Below are positions 23,684 through 34,959 of a DNA stretch of 43,233 bases, one piece after another. The position numbers and the translations under genes were made by a program. The stretch is taken from contig JAYMGJ010000576.1 in NCBI GenBank assembly GCA_037178675.1, positions 1 to 43,233 on the forward strand. Direction: 5' to 3'. This DNA comes from Scleroderma bovista. Lineage: Eukaryota > Basidiomycota > Agaricomycetes > Boletales > Sclerodermataceae. The notes below the pieces were generated by a model, which did no database searches, had not been told where the DNA came from, and worked only from the letters and a program-made list of their open reading frames with translations. Each line of letters starts with the position of its first letter. The first letter of the stretch is position 1.

Positions 23684-25055
23684 GGGTAGATGGTCCATGC
23701 TTTATGCCATCCTGCAGCTCATTGCCAGTCCTAAGGGTCTTCAAATTAATTTCATTGAGGCTCATTAGGCAGTAGTAATCCACTCAAGGCAGCACTCTCC
23801 GTGGCAATGGGAATCTCTTAGATGAGGCTCCCTTCTTCATTTCAAAATTTGTGAAAGCTTGTTACAGTTATGAAGGTCTGAGCCTGTATTTAAATTAACA
23901 GATTGGTGCTACTCCCTCACAAATCCTGATTTAGCTGCTAGCACAACCTCTGACCCTCTTTGACATGGCTCCAGACCCCCTTCTGGCTGCTGGTGTCACT
24001 ACTCCACTTGATGTTGTCACACTCCTGCATCACTTCTTTAAGTATCTGAAGAATCACTTTTCAGCTTTGCACATTTATCTATTGTGATTTGATTTCAGCC
24101 CTGATGAGTTATTCTGAAAATAGCCCCTTTGAAGCAGTAAATTGGTTCCTGCAGATGTACAGATGTATCCTTTTTTTAAAAGTACATAGCCCTATTGGGC
24201 TATGTATAACATGACTATGTGATCATGTGGATTGAGGTGTTGCATGTTGTAGATAGTGTTTTGCAACTCTGGTTGTCGGTCAAGCAGTAGTAGTTCCCTT
24301 CACTGTTGACATATTTACTTCTGTTTGTACCCAGGTGTTGCCACTGAACTGAACTTGATCTGAAAGTGCAAGGGTTCACAAGAGTTTGGTGCAATGAACT
24401 AAAAGGAAGTTAACCCCTACTACCTGAGCTGTCTAAGCTGCCATCAACAGCCAACTTCATTTGACTTCAGAAGTTTGATTCAGTTTGTGGCAACACTACT
24501 GATAGAATCTAAGTAAAGGGCAGTAGTGCCCAAGCTAGTACAATAAGTATAGTGATTAAGTAAGTAAGAGTGAAAACATACCTCATCCAACTGCCAGTAG
24601 TGAGACAAGACAACTGAGGAAAAAGAGTGTGTAAAGGGAGTATATATATGGGCCAGAAATAAGCTTGGACTAAGCTAAGGAGGTAATAGAAGAAAAGGTA
24701 TGCAAAAAGATAACATACAACTAGTGGACATGGCATGCAATGTGCAACTTTGTTTAAGTTCCCTTGCTCGCAGAGCAAAGGGTTCTGGGATTTTGTTAAA
24801 TCATGGGAACATATCATGACAGAACTTTTTGCCTTCTTTGGAACCATGTGATTCAGTTGACTTACTTTGCAAGTTGTGAACCTTTCGATACACTTCAGTA
24901 ATTACAATTTGGATTTCCATTTGTGAGCAAGGGTTCTGCCGACACAGGCGGCATTTTGAGTTACTACTTGTTGGAGTTATAAACAGACTGTTATGGTTTG
25001 TTTACATACTTACATAAGCGTAAAGCGCACTACAGTAGAGGTCTACTGCATTAGT

Positions 25056-25084
25056 CCCTCAGTAGCTTGCCAGACTACTGAGGG
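25056..25084. repeat. Perfect inverted repeat (hairpin)
   Basis: CCCTCAGTAG and CTACTGAGGG flank a 9-base loop. The same CTACTGAGG arm recurs about 97 bp downstream. This could be a sub-terminal part of a small transposon. Confidence 0.7.
25061..25083 (+). repeat. 23-bp direct repeat, copy 1
   Basis: Identical to 25158-25180. The core is AGCTTGCCAGACTACTGAGG. It overlaps the right part of the hairpin. Confidence 0.8.
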
Positions 25085-25157
25085 TGAGTACCATTCCTAC
25101 TGACTACTTCCTACTTACTGATACCTTGTAGTTACCTACAGGTATATACTAATGTAT

Positions 25158-25180
25158 AGTAGCTTGCCAGACTACTGAGG
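25158..25180 (+). repeat. 23-bp direct repeat, copy 2
   Basis: Second exact copy of the 25061-25083 word, 97 bp away. The bases around it also contain several TTACCTACAG words. Confidence 0.8.
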
Positions 25181-25341
25181 TTACCTACAGCTTCTTCCTT
25201 CTCCCTTCTACAGGCTAGACCTTCCCTGTGCAGACCACCACCTTTCTATAACTACTTCCAGTGGTTCTGAGTGGTTCTGAGTAGTGGAACCAAGTCTGGA
25301 AGTCTGGAACCAAATTTCCCACACTCTGGAAACATCAGAAG

Positions 25342-25405
25342 CTAGTAGGCTTGATTGGAAGTGTTCAATTCTTGACAACTACAATAGTATCAAGTAGCCT
25401 ACTAG
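25342..25405. repeat. Imperfect inverted repeat
   Basis: CTAGTAGGCTTGA and TCAAGTAGCCTACTAG pair with a small bulge across a 35-base spacer. It lies in the AT-rich stretch. Confidence 0.55.
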
Positions 25406-25642
25406 TTACCTTCTGAACTGTAGTACAATTGTGTGAGTCTCATGCTCAAATTTCAGTGGGCCAAATGTGAGAGACAACCATGGATGAACACAAATTACAT
25501 CATAGACAAACAACACTAAATAAAGAATAAATACTACTATAATAGGTTCATAATTCCCACACCGAGCCAATGTTAATATTTGCTTGTTCATATTTGGCTA
25601 ATAATTTTTTTCCCTCTCTTTTACTTTCATGGACTAGATACC

Positions 25643-26787
25643 ATGTCAGCATTCAAGGAGGTGGGAGAATCTAAGAGATTCTCACTATCCAAAGAAGTGC
25701 TTGATCTTGCACAACATGCAATCATGTTGATGCCCTGTGAATGGGAGGGTTGTCAGATAGTGTTAAATAGCTGGCAGGCACTGTTGAAGGTGAATGTCAC
25801 TATACACCAGTCATAGATAGGGTTGCTCTGAACCCTCAAGAACCACAGTAATCCTGCAGCCAATACATTGACATGGCTGGATCCAATGTATGAACTGCAG
25901 GAGTACTGGAGGTTTCAAGGGGATCACTGGAGTCCCTCCTTGTTGGTTGTGACTTGGGCTGATTGGTGTTGTTTGATGTTTACAGCATCTTCTGCAACAT
26001 TGCCATTCTCATACGACACAAGAGGTGAGTGTGAACAAACAACGAGACATTTTTTCGGTGTTCAGGGCTTTTACAGGATGGAACATACCAGTGTCAGGTC
26101 GCCCGTTGCTCTGGTCGCATCCATCAATCTCTGAGTAGCCTGGAAGAGCATGTTGAACTCAGTCACATGTCGCGGGTGTCGTTACCTTGTCCCATTCGAG
26201 GTACGCGTTACTGTGTTCTCACCATTGTTTTGCTTTACGTGCTTATTACTTCACTACTAGGCTGCGATGAAATGGTCGTTCGCGCTCCACTGCTGGGAAG
26301 CCACATAGAAGAAGTTCATCGCAAGGACCTTGGCGACTATGTGTCCGCAGATGCAATCGCACCGTTGGCTACTCCCGCGATACCCTTTTCCCTTCCACCA
26401 CCACCACCCTTCTCGTGTTCTCGCATACCTCAGCATACCACCGTAGCCTCCGTCGTGCCCTCTAAGCGTCGTGCATCCCAGGTATTGTTGAACGGGACGG
26501 TGCCCCTTGCTCGTAGGTGGAGTAGATTGAACGTCCAAGACGAGGGCGAAGATCAAGACACCATTACTTTCGACGATCTTCCTCGCTTCCAATCCTCTAA
26601 GACACCCGATGAACTTGTTCCCGTAGCAGTGAGAAAAAAGCTATCCCTGGCCCAGACTCGGGTGTCACGGCCCCAAAGAGTCATCTATCCTCCAATCCGA
26701 ACGGATGCTGTCCCAGACACCATCTTATATGGAGAGTTTTCACGTCAGGTTAAAAAATTCGTTGCTGATAGGGCTGCGAAGAGATAG
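25643..26787 (+). CDS. Three-finger C2H2 zinc-finger protein
   Basis: Four exons (25643-25789, 25986-26024, 26077-26200, 26261-26787) give 278 residues. Splicing builds three complete C2H2 fingers, which is strong support for the model: CEWEGC...LLK joined to HLLQH (C-x4-C-x12-H-x3-H), CQVARC...EEHVELSH (C-x4-C-x13-H-x4-H), and CPIRG joined to C...GSHIEEVH (C-x4-C-x12-H-x4-H). A Pro-rich linker (PPPPPFSC), an acidic patch (DEGEDQDTITFDD) and a basic C-terminus follow. The widely spaced x4 Cys pairs and weakly basic fingers are common in Agaricomycete fingers of unknown role; nuclear nucleic-acid binding is likely. The first intron is 196 nt, far longer than the usual 50. Start choice: the first ATG in frame. 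Confidence 0.78.
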
Positions 26788-27319
26788 GAGAGATCAGAAG
26801 TTCCTTTAATTGTTGCGCGCTGCTGTTTACTGTTTTCGGTCTTATTTATGACTCTGTTAATTACACTGTATACCTGCCCGTAGATACCGATGTGGGTGTT
26901 GTCGTGCTTTGATGTTTTTATCGTATCTGTCATAGGTGTCGTAGCGTCGAGGAACGATCGACTTGATTTTTCTTTCACCACGTTGTACTAATCTGCGTCA
27001 TTACCAGCCATCACTGAGGCTCAGTCCGCCTTGCACCTCACGTGCATCCTCTTTCCGCGGACCAAACGCTGAGCTATCATCGTGAATACCTTCTATGATA
27101 ATCCTTCACCGGCACAAAAATAATGCGTTCCCACTGTTTGGGACCCGGATACACCCTGGATGTACGACTGGCAGGGCGTAATGAAAGCAACTCCCATGCG
27201 TTGAAGGCGATAAAAAGTGAGTCTTGGCTCCAGTGACGGCTAAGATGGTTCTTTCAACACGTAGGCCATAATTGCACAACACTGGCAATTTACTCTTTTT
27301 GCAGCATATGCCATTGACC
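26788..27319. other. Intergenic region before the duplicated HET segment
   Basis: No gene or repeat recognised here. Confidence 0.4.
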
Positions 27320-29575
27320 CGGCACCTGTTTTTGAACTTCCTGCAGGGCGCTTGTCGGCAGTGATAGTGCAAGGACAGCTAGCTGGCAGGATCTGTGACA
27401 ATGAAATGCACGCTCAATCTGCGCATGTGACGAACCCGGGCATTCTCTAGCAGCGCTCCGTGCTACATGCGGTCTCTCGGTGACACCACGTACGAGTCAA
27501 AAGCACATCGATGATGTCTGAGGAGCTCCCAGCTTCATTAGCCATTCTCCTTGCACGCTTCTCCACCAGGACACGCTCTGTCTATAACACGGTGCCCTGC
27601 TGCACCGTCCCCGCCCAGACACTCCCGATACCACGGCCCGTCCACATGGATGTAGTGCGTATATGTATGCTAGTACTCGTCTTCTTGGCAATCCAATTGT
27701 CCATAGGACACTAGTGATTCTTCGTACAGGTTGCACACACAAACACTGCACAGCCAACCATATAGCACTCTGCGTGGCCAAGCCTCGACACTCGTAACGT
27801 GCTCATCGTCGTCTGCAGGCGGCACCGGTTTTTCTGGAACGACGAACCCCACAGTGCTCTGTGCTCGCACATTCCCAGCGCGTTGGAACTCCGCTATGTT
27901 GCATAGTGGAGTCTTGTAGGTAAGTGAGCGAGCAAGTGTTGTTTGGCTATTTGTCAGATTATCTCGGTGCCTCAGTCGATTGAGTCGTGAGGTGTGTTCG
28001 TGGATATGACTATGATGTGAGAGAAAGAAAGAGTGGTTGAGTACTGTAGGTAGCATGCGTATCGTGATAAGTATGATATAAGGTAAGTACGTGCACCAAT
28101 ACATAGACGGACAACCAAATCCGCTACCCATAGAACATCGGTCGCAAAAATGGCATTTCAAAAACTTTACCTCATCCGTACCATTAACTTTCACTTGGTT
28201 ACCCTGCGTTTCACCTCACCGCTCCCCCCACCACAGAGCCAGCACCTTCATTTCGGTGCCAAACAAATGGCTTTGCAATGTTGTACCAATGTGTTGTGCC
28301 AGAGCCAGGCCGGCGAGGGACAGGGGAACATTGTATGACCCTTGTGATGAGATATCTGTTGGTGAGTCGAGTAGAGAAAGAGACCAACAATGATTTATAG
28401 TCGTCGTTATTCGGAAGCGACAGGCCAAGTGGTTTGTATAATTCGGTGGAACCACCAGAGTAGTGGTGCGCCCTCATAACACCGCTCTCTCTCTGGCGCC
28501 CACCCCTGTCAGATATTTTGTGCTGCCTTGGGGTGATGTCCGCCATTGAAGAGAGTGACTCGAGGTTGGCAAGGAGATTTCCTTCGCAGCAGAAGTCCTC
28601 GGAGTCCGTAAAGTGACCATAGTCCCCCAGCTGTTCTCGTAAGCCTCGAAAAGTATACCAAAGGTAGTGTACTCGCCTTTATGCCATGTGGTGCATATAA
28701 GAAGTTCATGGAGACCCCATCCACGAGTAGCTCACATCTATCCTGCTTACCAGGATAATGGCGTATCATGAGACCCCGCCAGTCACGGTCGGGATCATCT
28801 GTTCCCTATTTCCAATATCAATGCCAATGAGATGGTAATGTGCGTGCACGAAAAAGAATCTACTTACATCAACGTCGAAGCCTGTCCATTCACCTGATAC
28901 ATTACCGAAACCGGGATCCCGAAATACCTCAAGCTTAACTCCACATATTAGGCTTGAGCTCTTCCACATGACGCAAGAAGCCTGCAGGATCCAGGTTGAT
29001 CGAGGGAGACGGATTTGCATAATGCAGAGCCGACAGTGGGCAGCTCCAGCACATTCCTTCATGGACTGTGCATACTCTGGCGCTCTGACCAGCATTGAGC
29101 GATGGATGATCCAAGAATCCGTGTCAGATGAGTCCCTGAAAACAGCATGTACCCAGTTCTGGCCAACGTATTGTCCAAACCCCAATGTTAAATCATACTC
29201 TTGACCGTAAGAATAGTGTTCGATGCGAAAATGATCTGTGATGCTCAGAGTGACCATGTTCCCTGTGATTAGTCCCTCTGGCCGTGTAGCCGAGTATGTG
29301 AAACCTTTCTTGGTGATCGTACTGTCATCGACTTCGAAAGTGGAGTTGCAATGCGGCGTGTCTTGATATCTGAGATAAACTTGACGCAATTGTAGATGAA
29401 GTTCCCCTTCACCAAGAGAGCTTGAATATCGATAGTAATTGGATTCCCACAAAGCCACACTGATTGCCACTGGTGGACCTGATGGATAATGGCATGGCAG
29501 CAGGGCTTTGAAGACTGAGTCAGAGCCAACAAGGGGATGGAGGAACAGCCAGATTTGGATGCCCCGATTCGTGAT
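27320..29575. repeat. Segmental duplication, copy A
   Basis: This segment matches 32159-34499 in order and orientation along its whole length, with substitutions and small indels. It starts near CGGCACCTGTTT and ends inside the HET gene near GATTCGTGA. It covers about 0.9 kb of downstream flank plus the 3' part of the HET gene. Confidence 0.85.
27497..28194 (-). other. Conserved downstream flank of HET copy A, possible coding pieces
   Basis: In both duplicate copies this flank keeps similar amino-acid strings on the minus strand: MGSGFGC.SMY, ARSLTY.TP, VPEK.V.PAD, AWPR and LYGWLCSVCVCNLYEES (copy A) against LYDWLCSVCVCDLFEES (copy B), then IYALHPCGR. This hints at a small spliced gene downstream of the HET gene. 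The copies differ by stops and indels, so I cannot build one model that works for both. Confidence 0.35.
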
Positions 29576-30574
29576 GGGGAATATGCCAAATTGATCATCC
29601 TCAATCGAAGGGAGCTCTTCTGCTGGGATGTCAGATTTGAGAAATTGGATGAATTCGTCTTGATTCATCAGTTCCATCTTATCACAACCCCAGAAGTCGC
29701 TTGGGTCATCCGCAAGAATACTGCCAGTCCGTACAATTATTTCGTTGGAACCCCACGCAAAGATGCTTTGGTCGTTCGACGTGCGGATGATCTCCAGCTG
29801 AAGACGGTGAAAAGCCTTCTTCCCCTCCCCATACAACATCGGCATATTCACGTCCAGCAGACCCATCAGAGAATAAGCCCTGTCCTCCACTCGAGTCGTC
29901 GTCCGACAGGCAGCCCATGACATGATTTGGGCAACGCACGGACGGTTTGACGAAAGTCCCTCTTCCAGTATATGCTGTGGAACACAAGTGATATATTCCA
30001 AGATAGGTGAAAGCGTCCTCTTGTCACCGATGGGATGCCAATCCTTGTTAAAGAACTGGAGATCCCTCGGTGCTATCATCTCTTGCAGTGTCCACCCACG
30101 CGAAAACCACTCCGGCCAGCCGTTCGACTTGGCGTACCGGCTATCATCAGGCGCAGTGGGAAAGGATGAACCAGGGACGTCGTGGAGATATGCATAGCAT
30201 ATCCTTGAGTTTGCATACCACCGGCACATGGAATTGATGGCCTCTGATAGCTCTGCGCTGCTTCGCTTGTCGATACAGCAAGTGTCGACCCACAACCACT
30301 TGTACCCGTCCTTCTTCGCCTGCTCGCAGCTCTGGACGATCTTTCGATAGCCATCACGCTGGCGAATTTCATTTCTCTCCTGCTCGTCCATCTTCGCGAG
30401 CTTGACTACCTCATTATAATCCACTTCTTGCTCGATCCACCGATGGGATAAGATTGCGTACTCTGTTACTTCGTCATCACCGAACTCGAGGACTTTGGCT
30501 CGACGATCAACTCGCTTTCCCTGTCCAAACAACTGCTCCCTTTCAAGAAAGGCCCCTACGTTGATCAAGCGCAT
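28211..30574 (-). CDS. HET-domain (heterokaryon incompatibility) protein
   Basis: Three exons (30574-28868, 28805-28677, 28630-28211) give 751 residues. The N-terminus MRLINVGAFL and the HET domain (PF06985) with EYAILSHRW, YKWLWVDTCCIDK, RICYAYLHDV, WFSRGWTLQEMIAP, then RTTTRVEDRAYSLMGLLDV and MLYGEGKKAFHRLQ are the usual Agaricomycete layout. A long beta-rich C-terminal region (about 320-750) has no known fold. HET proteins trigger cell death after fusion of unlike hyphae in ascomycetes; in basidiomycetes their role is unproven. Intron 2 would be of GC-AG type (GCGAGT...AACAG, 46 nt); the duplicate has GT at that donor. An alternative intron from GTAAGC at about 28745 to the AG at about 28646 also keeps frame. 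The start is the ATG of MRLINV, the conserved family start, not the in-frame ATG 18 bp upstream. Confidence 0.88.
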
Positions 30575-32158
30575 ACTGCATATGTATGTCAATTTCGGCC
30601 GTGATCATCGATTGTAGATGGTGTCCATACCTCCTCTCAATGAATTGGCGACAATCAGGCTCGTTCTTTTTGGTTGGTTGGCGTCTTTATATGCCAGTGC
30701 GGACAACTGATGATGGTATAAGGAAGGATAGCGTGTGTGATTTCTAGCCGAAAAGTTTCGGCATAACACAGCAAGCAACTGAGCGCTAGTGTCTTGTTGA
30801 CCACCCATGCGATGACTGAAATCAGTGACAACAAGCTGAGAAGAAGCGACTGTCTTCCTTCGAGTCTTTGGTCTTGGAGGCTACTCGCTCCTGGTCCGAA
30901 GATGCATTACGATAATAATACGATTAATGAACGCGGCCGACTCTGAAACCCACACCTCGCAACCACCTCAACTTCATGGACATACTTAACCCACCCGCCT
31001 ATCTCTCAACTCAACTCTTAACTCGTTACCTCTGCCGGCTCAGGGGCAGATATATCGTGTCCATATCCGTACTATTCCTAAGCAGCTCGCCTGACAGGAC
31101 ACAGTTCCCGTGTACGGATTTGAGCACGACAGGTCCATGGAAAGAATGTGCGTTACATATTCGTGGGCGTGGATGTTGTCAATGGCATTCTACTCATCAC
31201 GAGATGAATGTGTATTCGCGGGAGTCAAGGCTAGGGGAAGTGGTATGTACACGTACAACTTTGGCAGTGCCAGAATCATCCCTCGAACTAACGTGCTTTC
31301 TCCTGACACGAGCTCTCAATGATCCACAATCCACAGACTCCTATCATTATCATCGTGGTTTCCGAGGTCAAGTTTGTCCTTTCAGTGTGGACAGGAAGTA
31401 CTGTTAACTCACGCTCCGGCCTGAGATTCACGGTAGGGATCTTGCACAAAGAACAGTCGATTGCACATGAGGTACTATGGGGTTTCCAACGCTGTTCGAC
31501 TGGTCTACCGGCCGTCTACTGCTACCACCACGACTCCACCACCAATGTCGACCTTGACTACAACCAGCCTCACCAACGCCGACCATGACGAACTCCGAGG
31601 TTACCGCTGCAATCGCCACCAATTCCAACGCCAAGAGCACCAACGTCAGGTTCACCACCGCCTACAACAACGACAACGACAGCCAATGCTGCGACTGAGA
31701 CCAGACAGCGACTCTTCTTCCACTGAATGGTACCTAGCGAACGATGGCGAAGTGAGCAAGGCTGCTTCTCCGATAACGATGACCCAGGCAACCTGGCACA
31801 TGCTGCCACCTCCGCCAATCTGGACAGCTGACGAATGTTCGGGAAGCTAGTACGACACTACAACAAACGATATCGGACCGCCCACGAGTTATTACCATAA
31901 CGTCAAACATCGATGGCGGTTGTTCGTAGCTTGTCAGTCGTCGCCATAACTCCATTTGCTGTAGTGCATATGTCTTGGTAAGGTGATGTCTTCCGAGAGA
32001 CGGCAATACGAATTCATGGTATGACAATTTCAGGCTTCGTTGGAAGTTGGGCTCAGATCCACTGTCGCTGGGACAATACTATCGAATCAATGACTGCCAC
32101 TTGATCCTGGGGTGTGGATCGACTTATGGTTTTCTCCTTTGTATTTTCAGCATCAGCA
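30575..32158. other. Spacer between the two duplicate copies
   Basis: The first part should be the HET gene promoter. The rest holds no recognisable gene. A low-complexity ACC/GAC-rich stretch around 31500-31700 makes Thr- and Gln-rich open frames on both strands; I do not call a gene. Confidence 0.4.
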
Positions 32159-34499
32159 CGGCACCTGTTTCTGAGCTTCCTGCAGGGTGCTTGTCAGTAA
32201 TTATCATGATGACAGTATAAGGTAAGTGATCTGACGACGTTTCAAGGACAGCTAGCTGGCAGGGATCATGACAATGGAATGCAGGCTCAGTCTGCGCATG
32301 CCATGAACTCGGACATTCTCCAGCAGCGCTCCGTTGTATCACCTTCCTCGTACGGTTCTCTCTGCGACACTATGTATGAGTCAAGAGCACATAGACGAAG
32401 TCTGAGGTCCTCTCGGCTTCATTAGCCACTCTCCTTGCATGTTCCTCCCCCAGGACATGCTTTGTCTCTTCTAATTGCAGATAACACAGTGCCCTGTTGC
32501 ACCGTCCCTGCCCAGACACTCCCGATCCCGATTCTACGATCCGTCCACATGGATGTAGTGCGTATATGCACGCCACTCGTCTGCTCATCAACGCAGTCCG
32601 ATTATCCATAGGTCACTTGTGACTCTTCGAACAGGTCGCACACACAAACACTGCACAACCAGTCATACAGCGCTTTGCGAGGCCAAGCCTGGTACTCGGT
32701 ACTAGACAATCAGGTGCTTACCGTTGTCTGCAGGCTGCACCAGTTTTTCGGGCACAATGAACTCCGCAATAAGTGACTCTGCGCTCGCATATTCCCAGCG
32801 CATAGTGCGCGCACTGGAACTCCACTCTGCTGGTGGAGTCCTGTAGGTCAGTGAGCGTGCGTATTTTGTTCGTGGTCGAGAATACGACATCATTCCATCA
32901 GGTAATCTCTGTGCCTCGGCCGATTGAGTCGTGAGGCGCGTTCGTGGATGAATGTGAAGTGGACGACAAAAAAGTGGTTGGGTGTTGTGGGTAGCACACA
33001 TATCCTCATTAGATATGATATACGTGCAAGAATACATAGATGAACAGCCAAATCCGCTACCCATAGAACACAGACGAAAAAACAGCGCTTCACAGCTCCA
33101 CCTCATCCATACCATTAATCCTCGCTTGGTCACCTTGTGTTTCACCTCACTGGTCTCTCCACCATAGAGGCAGTGCCTTCATTTCTGTGCCAAACAAATG
33201 GCTTTCCAATGTCATACCAGTGTGTTGTGCCTGAGCCAGGCCAGTGAGGGTTAGGAAGACATTGTATGACCTTTGTGATAAGATATCTGTTGGTAAGTCG
33301 AGTAGAGAAGGAAACCAACAATGATTTAAAGTCGTTGTTATTCGGAAGCGACAGGCCAAGTGGTTTGTATAATTCGGTGCAACAATCAGGGCAATGATAT
33401 GCCATCACAACACTGCTGTCTCTCTCGTGCCCACCCCTTGCAGATATTTTGTGCTGCATTGGGGTGAAATTCGTCTTCAAAGAAAGCGATTTGAGCTCAG
33501 CAAAGAGGTTTCCTTCGCAGCAGAAGTCGTCGGAGGCTGTAAAATGACCATAGTCCCCCAGCTGTTCTCGTAAGACTCTAACAGTGTATCAAAGGTATGT
33601 GTGCTCACCTTTATAGCATTGCGTGCATATGTGAACTTCATGGAGACCCCATCCACGAGTAACTCACACCAATGTTGCTTACTTTGACAGCGACGTATCA
33701 TGAGACCCCGCCAATCACAGTCGGGATCATCTGTTCCCTATTTGCAATATCAATAATGTACTACGTGTACAAAAAAAATCGACTTACATCAATGTCAAAG
33801 CCTGTCCATTTACCTGATGCATTACCGAAACCGGGATCCCGAAATATGTCAAACTTAACTCCACAGATCCTTGGACTGTTCCACATGATGCAAGAAGTCT
33901 GCAGGATCCAGGTTGATCGAGGGAGAGGGGTTTCCATAACACAGACCCGATATCTTGCAGCTCCAGAACGTGCCTTATTCATGGACTGTGCATGCTCTGG
34001 CGCTCTCTCCAACATTAGGTCATAGCAAGACAACAAACCAAAGGGGTTGTCAGGTTCGACATGTATCCAGTCCTGGCCAAAGCATTGTCCAAACCCCACT
34101 GCCACAAAACGATACTCTTGACCGCAAGAATAGTCTATGATGCAAAGAGGATCTGTGATTCTCAGAGTGACAGTGCTCTCAATGGTTAATCTCTCTAACC
34201 ACGTAGCCCAGTAGGCGAAACCCTTCTCGTGGATTGCACTGTCATCGATTTCGAATGTGGTGTTGCAATGCAGCATGTCTTGATATCTGAGATAGACTTG
34301 ATGTAATTGTAGTAGACGCCCCCCTTCATAACATGAAGGCCCTCTATATCGATAGTAATTGGATTCCCACAAAGCCAAATGGATGGCCACTGGTGGACCC
34401 GATGGATGAGAGCGACATGGTAGCCAGGCTTCGAAGACTGAGTCAGAGCCAACATGGAGACGGAGGAACAGCCAAATTTGGATGCCGCGATTCGTGACG
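32159..34499. repeat. Segmental duplication, copy B (truncated)
   Basis: Matches 27320-29575. Copy B carries about 35 bp extra near 32200. Similarity stops at about 34499, inside the HET coding sequence, and unrelated sequence follows. Confidence 0.85.
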
Positions 34500-34594
34500 G
34501 TATGGAATGCGAGACAGTCGCGCTTCATTTCCCAACCGCAAACGCCGAAATTCAAACTCGATTTGGCAAATGCCGAACGTGAGACTCCAGACAC
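33142..34594 (-). pseudogene. Truncated HET gene copy lacking the HET domain
   Basis: This copy keeps the part of the HET gene after TNRGIQIWLF. Its exon structure matches copy A: 34594-33788, intron of 50 nt, 33737-33609, intron of 47 nt with a GT donor (GTGAGC), and 33561-33142. The frame is open, with the same exon lengths for exons 2 (129) and 3 (420) and the same stop. The first ATG in frame (34594) lies in unrelated sequence and would add about 33 new residues, giving a 451-aa protein. The HET domain is missing, so this is either a 5'-truncated pseudogene or a new gene expressing only the C-terminal region. Exon 3 protein similarity to copy A is roughly 70 percent by eye, so the duplication is not very recent, yet no stop has appeared. 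Confidence 0.75.
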
Positions 34595-34602
34595 CCATTT
34601 CC

Positions 34603-34776
34603 CAATCTTGAAATACCAATCTCGTACTTCGTATTATTATTTTCCAATCTCGAAATACTAATCCCTTACTTTTTATTATCATTTGTCAATCGCGAAATAC
34701 TAATCTCGTACCTCGTATTATCATTTGTCATTTTGTCAATCTCGAAGTACTAATCTTGTACTTCATATTATCAAAC
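34603..34776. repeat. Tandem repeat, 42-bp unit, four copies
   Basis: Units start at 34603, 34645, 34687 and 34737, each beginning CAATC and containing GAAATACTAATCTCGTAC-like sequence. The third carries an 8-base insertion (CATTTTGT-like). The array is AT-rich. It begins about 100 bp from the point where the HET duplication ends. Confidence 0.85.
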
Positions 34777-34959
34777 TTGCAAGTCAAGTTGTCAAAGTTG
34801 CCAAGTTGCAAATCAAAATCTCAAATATACGAAGTACAAGTGCCAAATGTGAGGATGTACTAGTAAACTATGAAAGCCTAGTATGTCCTGCCGCCGGTCG
34901 TCGATGTATTCTGCCAGTCTCGTTATGACCTGCTGTCAGTCATCAATGTGCTACATTGG

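Larger units (their letters stand above)
23684..25642. other. AT-rich gene-free stretch with hairpins and direct repeats
   Basis: Base composition changes visibly after the Vms1-like gene: the sequence becomes AT-rich and full of short CTACT/AGTAG words. It contains a perfect 10-bp inverted repeat (25056-25084), a 23-bp direct repeat (25061-25083 and 25158-25180), and an imperfect inverted repeat (25342-25405). There is no substantial open frame. It may be a degraded or non-autonomous transposon, but I could not find terminal inverted repeats or a target-site duplication. Confidence 0.5.
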
